Positions 1 through 22,700 of a stretch of DNA of 64,000 nucleotides are shown piece by piece. This DNA is from Cristatella mucedo (lineage: Eukaryota > Bryozoa > Phylactolaemata > Cristatellidae), in NCBI GenBank assembly GCA_009760855.2, contig WPIO01000006.1, positions 13,078,501-13,142,500 of the forward strand. The letters run 5' to 3'. The translations under genes and the position numbers were made by a program. The first letter of the stretch is position 1; every line of letters begins with the position of its first letter. The notes below the pieces were generated by a model. The model was given only the letters and a program-made list of their open reading frames with translations. It had not been told where the DNA came from and made no database searches.

Positions 1-320
1 AGCATCCTTTGAAGAAGCTGTAGTAAAGCCTCTCATAAGGAAGCAAATCCAGTAATTCACGCTAACTCAATCAAGAGAATTGGAGCAACTTTTACCCAGT
101 CATCCTGCAACAAGTAGTGGCAGACCAACTGAACTCCTAGATCAAAACTTCAAACCGAGAGAGTAAGTTCCAGACTAGTTTTAGAGCGAATCACTCCACA
201 CACAGTAAGCAGTGGTGAGAGTATATGTTGACCTGGTGAATGCTTATCTGACTGTCTTTGCTAGTTGTACTCGATCTCTTGACAGCATTCGACATCATTG
301 ACCACCAAGCCCTACAGTGC
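1..320 (+). mobile_element. LINE-A reverse-transcriptase fragment, cut by the left window edge
   Basis: A decayed stretch whose broken translation (VVKPLIRK near the start, NHSTQTA in the middle, then SIRHH) matches the early reverse-transcriptase region of the copy at 57.9-59.3 kb. Several stops and frameshifts are present. Confidence 0.55.
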
Positions 321-931
321 TAGATCTGAACTCTTTATTTTCATTCGCTGGTAAAGGAGGGGGGCAAAGGAGAAGAGGTCTGAACAGATCGAAGGACAAG
401 CAGATAGGAGAACGGCTGCTTGAACTCAGAGATTGGCAAGCAATTAGTTAGGTAGCCAGTAATTGCTACAGCACCCTGGTGAGGAGCTTGCACTTGGCCG
501 ACCGAGATAGTGGATTCCACACCTAGGGCAGGCAATCCTTTATTGCTAGTGCAAGCAGGCGGCAGCAGCTACGGTTCTTCTGCTGATATGGTTAAATGAG
601 AATGTTGAATAAGCCGACATCTACTCTTTTTTTTAACCGGCAGCCTAACCAAATTGGTAGAACAGCATTTTCTAAATCTTGAACCAAGCCTCAAATGTCC
701 TGCATGGGTTAGAAGAGCTCTTGGACGTGGCAGTGGTGATAGCAAACCAGAAAAGTAACCGATCTCCACGACCAGGTCAGACATAAGCCCTGCAGCTTTC
801 CTTGAATATACAGCAAAGACCTAGTCTTGTCTGCACAGGTAGCCCTGCCATCACGGCAGCTCACAACCCGCAGCATAATAATACAGTAATAATAACAAAG
901 TGTACTTGCTCTATATCCAGGCACTTTACAG
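321..931. other. Repeat debris without a gene
   Basis: A SINE-B tail fragment lies at about 535-640 (GGTTCTTCTGCTG, then AATAAGCCGAC), and a short LINE-A 3'-end fragment with broken AAT repeats at 878-930. Nothing coding was recognised. Confidence 0.4.
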
Positions 932-2116
932 CTAATAATAATAATAATAATAATGCACTTGATAAAGCACCCTCAGAGAACTCAATCTCTTTCTAGGCGC
1001 TTTACATTTGCTGCAAAGGGAAATGCAATTGAATGGTGAGTAATATCATGCTTGATAAACAACATGATTAACATGGTTAGGGGTGACATGCACAGGGTCA
1101 GCATGCAAATGTGGTTAGTGGCAGCATGCACAGTGTCAGCACGCATAAGCACGTGAAGGACGAATCACAGGGACCCACTAAATGCTGTCCTAAATAGGTA
1201 TGTTTTTAAGTTCCTTTTAAACGTGGTCAAGTCAGGAGGAAGTTCCAGGCTTTGGGAGCATACGAACTAAATGCACGGTCTCCGAAGGATTTGAGGTTTG
1301 TACGAGGTATTTGTAGACAGCTGGATTCCGAACAGTGTGTGGTACGATGCGTGGCCTGGTGGGGGTGTAGATCTGAGAGATAGGCTGGAGCCAAAGAATG
1401 AAGTGACCTAAAAGTGAACGACAAAACCTTAAAGTCAATCCGTTGCTTGACTGGTAGCCAGTGCAGGTCGGCGAGAAGTGGTGTGATGTGGCAACTGCGA
1501 CGTTCTCTACAGACAAGTCTAGCTGCAGAGTTTTGCACAAGCTGCAATCGCCTGATTGCACATGCCGGTAGGCCAGTAAGCAGCGAGTTACAGAAATCAA
1601 GTCGGGATGTCACAGATGCATGGACCCATTTATACGTGGTATCCTTATCTAAACAAACCCAAATTTTAGTAATGTTATGAAGCTGAAAATAGGCAGGTTT
1701 GACTGTGGAGCTGATATGATCGTCTAATGAGAGGTCGCTTTGGAACATGGCACCTAGATTTCGAGCTGATTCAACAGGAGATATGCTGGCAGAGCCAATT
1801 TTGAGCGGCAGCCATTCCAATCTCAGAATCACACTGGGTTTGCCCGTAACTAGTAGGTTAGTTTTATCATAGTTTAGTTTTAGAAAATTTGCTGCCATCC
1901 ACGTGTGGATGCCATCAATATATGTAGCAAGGGAGTTGAGAGAATCCGAGGTGCTCGAAGGCTGGGAGGGATCAAATCAAAGGTACAACTGGGTGTCACC
2001 AGCATAGAAGTGAAAGCCTCGATTGTTCTTGGCAATCACATCAGCAAGAGGGAGAGTATAAACCGTGAAAAGAACCGGACCTAGCACGGAGACCTGAGGT
2101 ACCCCAAACTTCATTG
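932..2116 (-). mobile_element. LINE-A (CR1/L2-like) 3' copy, 5'-truncated
   Basis: On the minus strand this begins inside the reverse transcriptase ([16 protein letters not shown], then DTQLYL), covers the thumb and connection region ([27 protein letters not shown]), passes the 3' UTR with the conserved AGAGATT/GCGC block and ends in (ATT)n at 932-955. An open stretch of 223 codons survives at 1227-1898. It is one of the better-preserved copies. Confidence 0.85.
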
Positions 2117-3709
2117 CAACAGGACAATCAATAACCAAGGACGAGTGACATGCACGGTATCAAGCACAATGCTGAGGCCGGCATGCTAAAGCAAACAGGA
2201 AGACACTCATCGTAACCTGTTAGTCAGCGCTCGGGCATCTGTCTCACTGCTTCGCTACTGTCTGACCGCGGCGCCGGACCTCGAGTGGGCGGGCAAGAGG
2301 GGAAGCAAGCAAGCAGCCCTCGCACCGACGTCCTCGCTCGGTTTATCTGCTTTCAGTTACGGCGGCTTCTCTTCACGTCGCGCACACGCTGCATTCTGAA
2401 TCAGTTGCCTCAGCGGCTGCCCGAAAAATATTGCTCTCGCAGCCTCGTACAGACGCAGAACGGAAAAGAAAAAGCATGCAGCAGCACAGAGCATGCCAAC
2501 CAAAGGGACGAGATTACGGGCCAGCGCCTAGACACGACTTCGTGCACCTAGCTCATGTGAATGAAAACCATGACACGAGTCAGCAGACTGGCGGCACGGC
2601 ACACACGACTGGCACGCACCGAAGAGGACGCAGGTGACGATGATCGCTGCAGGGAAAGAGAGCCTTGCAGGTCGCCAACTGCGCCCACCTGCTGCTGCTG
2701 CTGCTGCTGCTGCTGCATGAGCCCATCGTGAGCAAACGGCTGCACCCAGCTCGAATCGAAGACGCCGCCGAGCTCATAATACTAACTTGTAAAGTGCCCC
2801 TGTGGCTGGAGATAGCGCATGACTTCCACGGCAGGCGACTCGCCCGGCGTTTCTCCGCGGCTACCGTAGCTTCGGCGACCGGCCAGCGACAGACAGCGAG
2901 CAATGACTCCCGCCCACCACCTGCTCCAGCTTTCCCCAGAGAAGTAGGTGCGTTGCCACTTGGACGCTACATCCACGAATCTGCAACATGGAGGGTTCGC
3001 ACTGGAGAGCAGCACAGAGAGCGGTGAGAGAAAGCAAAGCGGTAGCAGGGAGGAGAGTAAGGGCACCGATGCAGGCACGGCGCGCCTAAACCAGCCAGCG
3101 GATTACACGACGGCAAAATGCATGCCTGCTGGCGGGACGACCGCCCCTGATCGACTACAAGCCCCACCCCCCCCAAGTTTAGCTGTAGGATCTCGATTCG
3201 ACAGATGTCTTGCAATGGCCTCGCCAGTGCAGCAAAGCTGCGAGCAACCTTTGGTCTATGCCTAGCACCAGTCCTATAAAGCCCAGCGGCAGGCCCTGGC
3301 CGTGCGCACACATTTTAGAGTCTATAGAAATGCACAGGAGGCGCTGACAAGAGATAGGCTGCATTTTTGTAAATCGAGGAATCCACGTGGACATAAAACC
3401 GGTTGCCAGCACGAGATTACCAGCTCTCGCAGGCGCCTCGCCAGTTGCTCATTCTTTATGCCACTGATAAGTGCTATGCAGCCACAGATCCCCCCGGCTT
3501 TTTCTACGTTCTTATCGTCACACTTTTTTCTTTAGTCTTAATTGTCAGCTTGGCCCTCGACCCTCAATTGGAGTGTTTCATCCTTGGATTTACAAAAACC
3601 GCCCTCCCATTTTTTGGCCTAAATGAAATTGAGGGGGTATTGAATTGGAATAAATTGGGTGCAATACTGTTCAGCAATTTGCCTAATTTTTGGTAAACTA
3701 ATCCAGAAT
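2117..3709. other. No gene recognised; (CTG)9 and a GC-rich stretch
   Basis: Open frames here are short and show no family motif. A perfect (CTG)9 run is at 2690-2716. The sequence becomes AT-richer after 3450. Confidence 0.3.
2690..2716. repeat. (CTG)9 microsatellite
   Basis: Nine uninterrupted CTG triplets. No surrounding coding exon is supported. Confidence 0.9.
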
Positions 3710-3884
3710 TCACGTAATCTCAGCCAGTGATTCGTCTTTCGGATTCGAACTTTTGGCTGAGCAAGCAGCAACTTCACTTTTCAAGGACTCAATTCCACGA
3801 TCAATACATTCCTTAATCCAGCCAATATCGAAAGCCGTTTTTTTCCAGGTAGAATGCTCACCGACATAGTGGCAGACAATGCCG
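3710..3884 (-). CDS. Terminal coding exon of the 99-residue membrane protein
   Basis: One base completing the split codon is followed by 57 codons and TGA. The peptide starts GIVCHYVGEHSTWKK and ends NPKDESLAEIT. It is polar and charged with a likely helix (DIGWIKECIDRGIESLK). The acceptor is CTTGTGCTAG. Codon content and an exact phase match to the 4573-4705 exon support it; without that match an open stretch this short would not be convincing. Confidence 0.5.
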
Positions 3885-4697
3885 CTAGCACAAGATGAAA
3901 GCTAAGGATCTTCGGCAATGATCTAGTACTTCTGACACCCTAGGTTATGAACTCGCTGCAGCAGCTCCTTGACTGAATGAAGTATTCGGCCCCACAACAT
4001 ACAACTGTTCTTCCTTCGCCCATGGTCCTCGCTAACCTTGCGTGACCGGCACTGATGCCTCGATGCAAACCCAGCAAGTCGCAGATGCTACACGGATACA
4101 CACAGCTATGCTGATGGTAGTGGAGCGTGAGAGCAATCATAGATCTTTATTGCCATTAAAAAGAGAGCAAGGACGACCATACCTCAACAACAAGCCCTTG
4201 CAGGGCAAATCTGCTTAGAACCAGCCATGGCGTACAGCTCTAATTTAAAAGCCAATGTACTACTGACTAACCATCCCTTGAGGTGGGTTTTTTCATAGCG
4301 TGCAACCTCGGACTACGATATCCAGTTCCTGAACACGCATCGGTGACATTCGGTCCTCTCTCTACCTTTCCGGCTTGATCAGCTTCACCAAATCGCCGCT
4401 ACGCCACCAAGCTGCCTACGTGGTCCGACTGACTCGCTACGTACGAGGGAAAACTGCAAATGGTTCGGTAGGGCCACCTTTAAAAACTTTGGTAGGTCAC
4501 TACAGCTCAGAGAAAATTAGTTGCAGGCAGAGCCGAGGAGTTCGACTAGGAAAATCGAGGGCAGACACTTACTCAGACAACATCTGCGATCTCCGAACGG
4601 CATCGCCTGATGAATAGTACTTGACGAACAGGTACTGCGCTGGGACGGCAAGCAGGAGCAGCCCGAATTGCCACAGCCCTCTCTGGTCCACAGGCAT
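3710..4697 (-). CDS. Predicted 99-residue single-pass membrane protein, two coding exons, unrecognised
   Basis: Not recognised. Two segments join in phase: an ATG at 4697 with A at -3 runs to a consensus donor (GTAAGT) after 4573, and a second exon starts after a TAG acceptor at 3884 and ends at TGA 3712-3710. Of the codon split by the 688-bp intron, GA lies on the first exon and C on the second, and both exons stay open. Residues 8-28 (LWQFGLLLLAVPAQYLF, then VKYY) form one hydrophobic segment, followed by basic residues (AVRRSQ) and a hydrophilic, probably amphipathic tail (WIKECIDRGIESLK). No cleavable signal peptide is obvious. Size and layout recall small mitochondrial inner-membrane or assembly-factor proteins such as the SMIM20 type, but the similarity is too weak for an assignment. 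An acceptor eight bases before the ATG implies an upstream non-coding exon. The gene diverges from the membrane-protein gene beginning near 7.9 kb. Confidence 0.55.
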
Positions 4698-4705
4698 GCT
4701 ATCTT
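4573..4705 (-). CDS. Exon with start codon of the 99-residue membrane protein
   Basis: The acceptor is a pyrimidine-rich stretch ending CGTTCCAG before 4705; the donor is GTAAGT directly after 4573. The ATG at 4697 opens 41 codons plus two bases. The frame has no stop between acceptor and ATG, so a longer N-terminus from an upstream exon cannot be excluded. A candidate upstream ATG exon near 5.2-5.3 kb does not match in phase. Confidence 0.55.
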
Positions 4706-7461
4706 CTGGAACGAAAGAAAAGCAGCGGAATGAGACGAAGGCGGTCGCTGCACGACGACGCAGAAGGGCGCGTGCTAGCAGGCGGCCAGCAGCTACGCTA
4801 TGCAGCGATGCTAGCCTGCATCTGTGCATCGACCGCTTATCCAAAGCTGAACGTTCGAATAGCTCGTCAAGCACCCTCCTTTAGTCTATCTTGGTACTCG
4901 GCGGCTGAAAGAAGGGATTCCAACACGGCGGCGACACGAGCAGCAGAGACTTTATGAAAGGCTGCGACGACAGGGCTGTCGCGTTTCCTCCACTAGCCGG
5001 CGACAGACGGGGTGGAAACTGGCGGTTACATAACCGTCGACTGCGTTTGAGTTAAGAAAATGATGACATAGCGCAACAAACGCACAGAAACTCCGAAACT
5101 GCTCTCGCGCAGGCTGTAGCGCGGTATACATCGTACAATTGCCGATGTGGTCACAGCAGCGAGGCGAGCGAGGGAAGCAGACACCGCGTCATAGCAGCCC
5201 GCCCAGGTACACGACAACATTACCTTGACCTCCAGCCGGATACTCGAGACGTGGTAATGGCTGCTTTAGTCACCTGTCGGCTACCAGAGAGTGCCGACAT
5301 TGACCTTTAAGAGCTTCCCATGGTAACCCGGATGCATGATAAAGACTCACGTGTTTGACAATATGTCATGCTACTAAAGCTTAAATTTGATGTAAAAAGT
5401 ACCAAATATAAATATCAAGCGTATAGCTTCGCATTATTAAACCTGAAAATAACCCTTGAGTGGTTTGAGATGGCCATACCGCTAGGACTTATCAACAACA
5501 CCGACGTGCATCACTGAAGGGTGTAGGAGAGAGCAGGTAGTCCGCAGCATTACATTTTGCGCATCTGAGACTTTATGGCTCCATTATCTGCGTGAGAACT
5601 GCACGCGATATCGGATTATCGCAGTCCCAATTTTTCGTTTTGGAGCTCAGCGATGCAGAGGAGAGAACAGGCCCTTCTTCCTCCGCAGCTGCGCCAAACC
5701 GTAACTTAGCTCGACCGATCCGTCGCGAGTGGCGGCCTTTATAACGCTGTTTTTTTGCGGCGGCTGACCTTTGATTTTTTTGTATATTGCCACTTTCTTG
5801 CTGGATATCAGCTGTGGGAGGCTGGCAGTTTGTGTGTGCTCACGTCGTCAGGATCGCTTTCGCTTTCAGGCAGGGGTGCCCGATGATTGCGGTGCACCGT
5901 GTACTGATCGAAGTCTAGTGGGAGGGGTAGTGTGCCCGATGATTTCGGCTGCCTTATTTTTCCGGCAGAGAATGCTGTCCCAGTTCTGAAGCAAAGTCGC
6001 AGTATCTGCCTGCAGCTGCGTTTCTATGGAGCTCGTGCCATTTGGATACGGTACTTGTCCTACAACCCCTACTGCCACCATATTTTAATTCATCTCTAGA
6101 TGATTCTGTGCTTGTTACCTAACGTTTTCCATGTTTGTACAGTTGCTTTCTGTTTCGTCTTGAAGCTGGAAAGCATTTTGACAGCCTCCACTTCCGCGAA
6201 GAAGCATCGCACCTCGCCACCCTTGGCTTGGTGATGGTATTTTGTGGGGGAAGGGAGGCGCACTCTTCATTCACCGTGCCTCTGCCAGTGCCATGCAGGC
6301 TGTGTGGGCACTGCAGACGGCCTGATTGCTGTAGGTAGGGTCCATTGACCGAAAAAGCCCGTCCTGCTGAGACTGGATGAGACTGGAAGAGAGTGGATTT
6401 GCCTAAACAAGCAGCAGGAGAGCTGGAAGCATAGGTGCGGACGATTTTTGAGTGGTGAGCTTGACAGTCTAGGACTTGGAGAGCATAATGTCTTGCTAAC
6501 AGCTAAGTGAATGAAAGAGATAGCCGAATATGCACGGGGCTGGAACCAGTAGCTGCTGCAGCTTCCGAGGATCGATGGCTTTGCTGTAACTCTCTTCGTG
6601 GCTATTGTAGTTCTCAGTGGGTGGATTGGTGGAGGCTTTCCGTAGCCAGTTTGGCTGATGGCAGTTTAACGAAACAGGTAGAAGTAGTCATCGCCGATGC
6701 TGCCGATTTGTGCTTCGCATCAACAGTCATCATCCAAGCCTGGCTGCTGAAGTCGAGCGGTGCACAAAACGAATTGTCTGACCTGTAGAAATACGTACGC
6801 CGAGCACGAGTTTCTATCATGTCCAGAGTCTACATCGTGACAAGAGCATGAAATTAGTGATTTATGCCCAGGATTTTTCATGTGTAAATATAGGATTTGA
6901 TTCACGTCTTGCTAATGTACACCTTGAAGATGCTATCTCGGTGAGTTTACACGGCTTGCAGTATCTGGACGATGACGATCCTTGTTGTAACAGCTTGCAT
7001 GGCGACATGTAGCAGCTTTACTACTTCTTATTGGAGCCCAGTAGCAAGCAATACATACATGCCTTCCTTAGTTTTTCTGCTAAGTACTGCTTCGAAAAAC
7101 TAGTTTTCGGTGTATCATGTATCTCAGATGTGTATCTCAGATGTATCATGAAGTGGGTATTTCTTCTTGTTGGCCATTTTCCCCTTTGGAGCTGGTCCAC
7201 ACCACCCCACCCAACCCTTTCCAGCAGCCAGCTCGTGTTAATACATAGAGGTGTTGGTGGGGGGCAGTGAACCACCAGTTGGTAATCCCCGGTAAGTGTG
7301 TCTGTGCCGTGGTGGGTGTGTCTGCGTACTATTTTTGTGTGATTTGATTCCTGGTCTACTTAATTAGTCTGTACACTTTCGATGGCTGATTGGCATGCAG
7401 CTGTTCACCAACTTTATGGCTGCTGCACCTGTCTGTTTATATGTATGCAATTGTTAGACAT

Positions 7462-7462
<1 letters not shown>
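4706..7462. other. Intergenic interval between two divergent genes
   Basis: No conserved domain, splice-joined frame or recognisable transposon seen. It separates the minus-strand 99-residue gene from the plus-strand membrane-protein gene and so must hold their 5' non-coding exons and promoters, none of which I can place with confidence. Short direct repeats (GTATCTCAGATG) occur at 7121-7145. Confidence 0.3.
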
Positions 7463-7523
<61 letters not shown>

Positions 7524-7530
7524 ACACACA
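7463..7530. repeat. (CA)n microsatellite
   Basis: About 34 CA units with a single TCA interruption at 7517-7520. Confidence 0.97.
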
Positions 7531-7763
7531 AATGTGAATGCTATCTCGTGTGGCTGTCGAGGGGGTGTGGTTGGAGCAAAGGTTACTCATGCAAGCAGCC
7601 TGCCTGCTGTGCAGGCTTCTGTCTCCACTTGGACATGGCTATTCGTTGACTTTATGTGGACCGAGTTAGCTTGGCTTGCCTGTCAAGTGGTTGCAGGGTT
7701 TCTGGTGCTTGAATTCGAGCTGCTTGTAGTTTACCCTATTCCTGACCCCCTTGCTTGTATACA

Positions 7764-7766
<3 letters not shown>

Positions 7767-7842
<76 letters not shown>
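7767..7842. repeat. (TC)n microsatellite, about 38 units, uninterrupted
   Basis: A pure CT/TC array ending 96 bp before the acceptor of the first coding exon of the plus-strand membrane-protein gene. It lengthens the pyrimidine context of that acceptor. Confidence 0.97.
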
Positions 7843-7845
<3 letters not shown>

Positions 7846-7946
7846 CATACAGCCTCCTCTTCTGCACCTTTTTGCTTATGTTCTTATCTTCTTCTGCTGC
7901 CGTCGCAGCTGCATTGTTCACTTGTTTATTTATACTAGGCACGAAC

Positions 7947-19117
<11,171 letters not shown>

Positions 19118-19686
19118 AATGGGCTGCGGGTCCGTCTGCTTAAAGAAGACCGAACTGTCGCATGCGCCAGTCGCCTGCACCAGTGGCCTCTCGGCTTCGC
19201 TTCGTGGGCTCGTGCTGTGGCTATTATATTATTGTGCTGTGGCTATTATCGAGCCCAGGCCCCTTCTTCTGCTGCTGCTGCTGCCTTATGCGTCGCGAAG
19301 CCTCCGAAGTGGCTGAAGCGAAAGCCCTCGAAGTGGTGGCTTCAGGCAAAACTTGTGCAGCCAGCCTTTCCACTGCCGCCTCTTGTCCTGTTATATGGGC
19401 CCCTCCCCCGTGGGCGTGGACTAATGTGTGGCAGCTGGCGGAAAGTGGTGCAACGTATTTTCCTCCCAAGTCGGCAGGCTCGAATAAATGCCCGCCCTGT
19501 GCCTGGCGCTCGGCCAAGTGCCCAAGCGGCCGATGCAGCTGATGTGTGGGCAGACTATTTGCTAGCTGGCTATCTAGAGTTTCTGAGAAAGCTACTGCGG
19601 GCAGAAGGCACTCCGTCACGCTGCTGCTGCAGCAGACTAGTCGCAGGTTAACGAGCTGTGCACACACGTAGGGAAATCGTTTAGTA
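19118..19686. other. Overlapping 3' UTR interval of two convergent genes
   Basis: The 569 bp between the stop codons of the plus-strand membrane-protein gene and the minus-strand M13 peptidase. It has AATAAA on the plus strand at 19483. No further coding exon recognised. Confidence 0.5.
19483..19488 (+). promoter_or_regulatory. Candidate polyadenylation signal of the three-segment membrane-protein gene
   Basis: An AATAAA hexamer 366 bp downstream of the TAG stop on the same strand. It is the only AATAAA seen between the stop and the opposite-strand terminal exon of the M13 peptidase, and would give a 3' UTR of about 0.4 kb. Confidence 0.45.
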
Positions 19687-19786
19687 TCACCACACCTCAC
19701 ATCTCAATGAAGGATTCATTGGCGAAGCTGGCGGACACTGAAATGCATCGGCAAACTTGGCAAAGTTCATCACGACGCCGTTTACT
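19687..19786 (-). CDS. M13 peptidase, terminal coding exon
   Basis: Acceptor CTCTTGTAG; one base completes Arg404, then 32 codons and [20 protein letters not shown] then [15 protein letters not shown]. The Cys-x-x-Trp end and the CPPxSPMNP motif are hallmarks of M13 ectopeptidases and fix the true C-terminus. Confidence 0.97.
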
Positions 19787-22700
19787 CTACAAGAGAAAGA
19801 TCAGCAGTTTTTGGCATTCACGTCGGTGTGGGCTTAACGTAAGCTCTGTGCCCACGAGCTCTCTACCTCTCTCCCTCTCCCTCTCTCCCTGTATCTCTAT
19901 TTTCCCTCTCTTGGAATCGCCGAAAATCTCAAGCATACATACATAGTTACATAGTTTTACAAAACAAAGGACAAACATTTTACGACCATAGAGTAGGTTC
20001 ACCTACGATGAGGTGGGAACATAAATAACCAATTGTGCATGCTGGCACCTTGGTTGGCCTACTGGGTACGAACCTGAGAAATTTAGTTAGCTGTTTGGCG
20101 GTTTAAAGCGGGATCGGAAACAGTCCGATTTTCATGGATAGTTTTTGATAGCACTATCAGGACACGGCAAAGTTAAGATTTATGGATGTGCTAAGTATTC
20201 TCCTCTAGAAAAATGCATCTCAGCCACTGTGTCGTGCACTTCATCAGGAATGGTTAAGATTGGAGACATGCGGTTTTGTGGCAGCATTAGGCCAGACCTG
20301 CTTTGAGACTGTGCAAGGCATTGATAGCACAGTTCAGAGCAAGAAACAAGTCTACCGCGTTTCCCGATGGAAAAGGAGCACCGGAGCCGTATAAAACTCC
20401 TACACGAGTATTGGCAAACATGAGAGATACTAAAACCATTGTGATTTGCATGCATTGAATGATTTGACTAGGATTACGAGAAGATTTTTAAATTTAGTTC
20501 GTGCATTAAGAAAACAGAGAAGAGTAAAAAAAAAATACGAAATAATTAATACAACTCTTTAATTCTGCATGGTAGCCGGAAAATATCAGACAGTTTAGTT
20601 CCTTGTTTGTCAGAAAATACTGCTAAAAATGTCATTTTCTTCTACCAGGTCACCCATTTCTTGCGTTTCGAACCATTTCAGGTTTAATCCACCAGATCAG
20701 TCGTCACCCCTGGACTCCTGCAAGGGTCCGTCGTCGGTCCTTTACTGTTCTCCATTTTTTTACTAAACCTCTGGGAAAACTGAGCTGGGCTCATGGTATC
20801 GGCTATCACTTTTGTGCTGACGATACACGGCTGTATTTGTCGCTTAAACCGTTGGAATCTACTGAGGCAACTAATGCTTGCCTTGCAGACAGTCGATACT
20901 GGATCTCGGCAAGTTTCCTTAAACTTAACGGCGATAAAAACAGAACTGCTGCTTATAATACACCCCAAGCGTGTGGCTGGCCTAGAATACTTAGCTCTTC
21001 TAATAGGTGATGCTGTTGTGTGGCACCGTGTGCTCGGAATCAACGTGTCGTCTTTGACAACTGCCTACATTTTAAAAGTTTCATTAATAATAATAATAAT
21101 TCACTTGATAAAGCGCCCTCAAAGAACTTAATCTCTCTCTAGGCGCTTTACATTTGCTGTAAAGTGAAATGCAATTGAATGGTAAGTAAAATCATGCTTG
21201 AAAAACAAACGAAATGAATAATATGGTTAGGGGTGACATGCACAGACTCATATATATTCCATCAAGTCTGATCCCTATCCAAGATAAAGGACGGTCTAGC
21301 ACGGTGGCTTGCAAACCATACACGTGCTTCCCGGTTCTGTCTCGGATAGATTATTGCAATTCCACTTTGGCTGTGCAACCGAACAAAACCACTAAGCCAC
21401 TGCAGCTGATGGCGATTATGGCTGCAAGGTTAGTTAACAAATCCTAGAGGTTTGACCGTTTGTCACCTTTGCCAAAAGAGCGTGGATGGCTGCCGATTGA
21501 TCAATGGGTACAAAGTAAAGTTCTTACGCTAATCCACAAGGCCCACCACGACTCGGCTCATTCATAACTATCTGAACTGCTGCAACAGTTGCAGCCTCCT
21601 CGAGCCCTCAGGTCCTCTGTGGACAATAAATTAGCTGTTCCGTTACTATGCTTAAAGACCGTTGGCGACAAAAGCTTTCCATCTGCAGGTCTTAGACTCA
21701 CTATCACAATTCTTAAGCGGCATTTACTCTCCTGCTGCCGATTACGGCACATCCTTTCCAACCGTCCTGAGCTGATACTTCCATGCTACTCACTACTTCA
21801 ACTGCTCACCTGACTCAGCTATGCTTCTCACTTTCTCATCGCTTCGTGAGATGAAGTCTGTGGGCTACCTAATGCATGTCGAAAGCCCGTAGGCTTTAAG
21901 TGCTCATTCGAAAAACTCCCCTGTGTAACGCCCATTTAGTCTCCGTGGATCTACAGGTAGATATACATTACAACACATCACAATACTTACCAGGCCTGTG
22001 GCTGAGCAGGCTTAAAGTAGCACAGTTCAAACTCTTAATGGTGGCTGAAAAATGCCCGACAAGGTTGATACATTTTTGGAGAGGGGAATACTAGATGCAT
22101 TCAGTAAACCTTACCTCGAAGTGCTCAGACGATGATATAATATATCTTTCGAAAATGGCCACTAAATGGCGTGGGAAGCAATAATTTGCCCCAGAAACTA
22201 CAGAAACAGGCTTACTTTTTCGTGTTTTCCACATGGTAAGCATTCAAAGGTGATAGTACGAACGATTTCTTGGCAGTACTACTAGGTCTCCGATCCCTAT
22301 ATTCTGTTGAAGTTTTGTTTATTAGAATTCACTAAGAGCGCTGAAATACTTTGAGGTTAAATTTTGATCCCAGCATGGGTGGATTTTTCGGGCTAGAACT
22401 ACATTTACTACGTGCACATATATATATACATCGTATATACATATACATCGTATATTGCGATTATATGGCCAACGAAGGCGTACCTGGTCTCAGCTGGTGC
22501 ATGATTGTCGCTTTGGATGACATCGGCCAAGCCGGAAGCGGAGTATTTAGCACACCAAAGCTACAACAGGAGCACAAGCAGTGGACCGACACACCGGCCA
22601 GATACACACACAGTGGCCAAACACACCGGCCAGATGCATGCACACATGGTGTCAGCACAGACTCGAGTCGGTTCAAAAGAGATACCAGAGCTTTAAACGT

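Noticed and set aside
1227-1898. 223-codon minus-strand open frame as an independent gene
   Set aside because: It is the C-terminal reverse-transcriptase region of a truncated LINE-A, present in many copies across the window.
5215-5297. Possible 5' coding exon of the 99-residue protein (starts MSALSGSRQVTKAA, donor GTAATG)
   Set aside because: It ends in the wrong phase: joining to the acceptor at 4705 produces an immediate stop. It could still be a non-coding exon.
22018-22072. Minus-strand candidate exon with a perfect GTAAGT donor near 22000
   Set aside because: The peptide has no M13 similarity, and the true eleventh exon at 22484-22560 joins its neighbours in phase.
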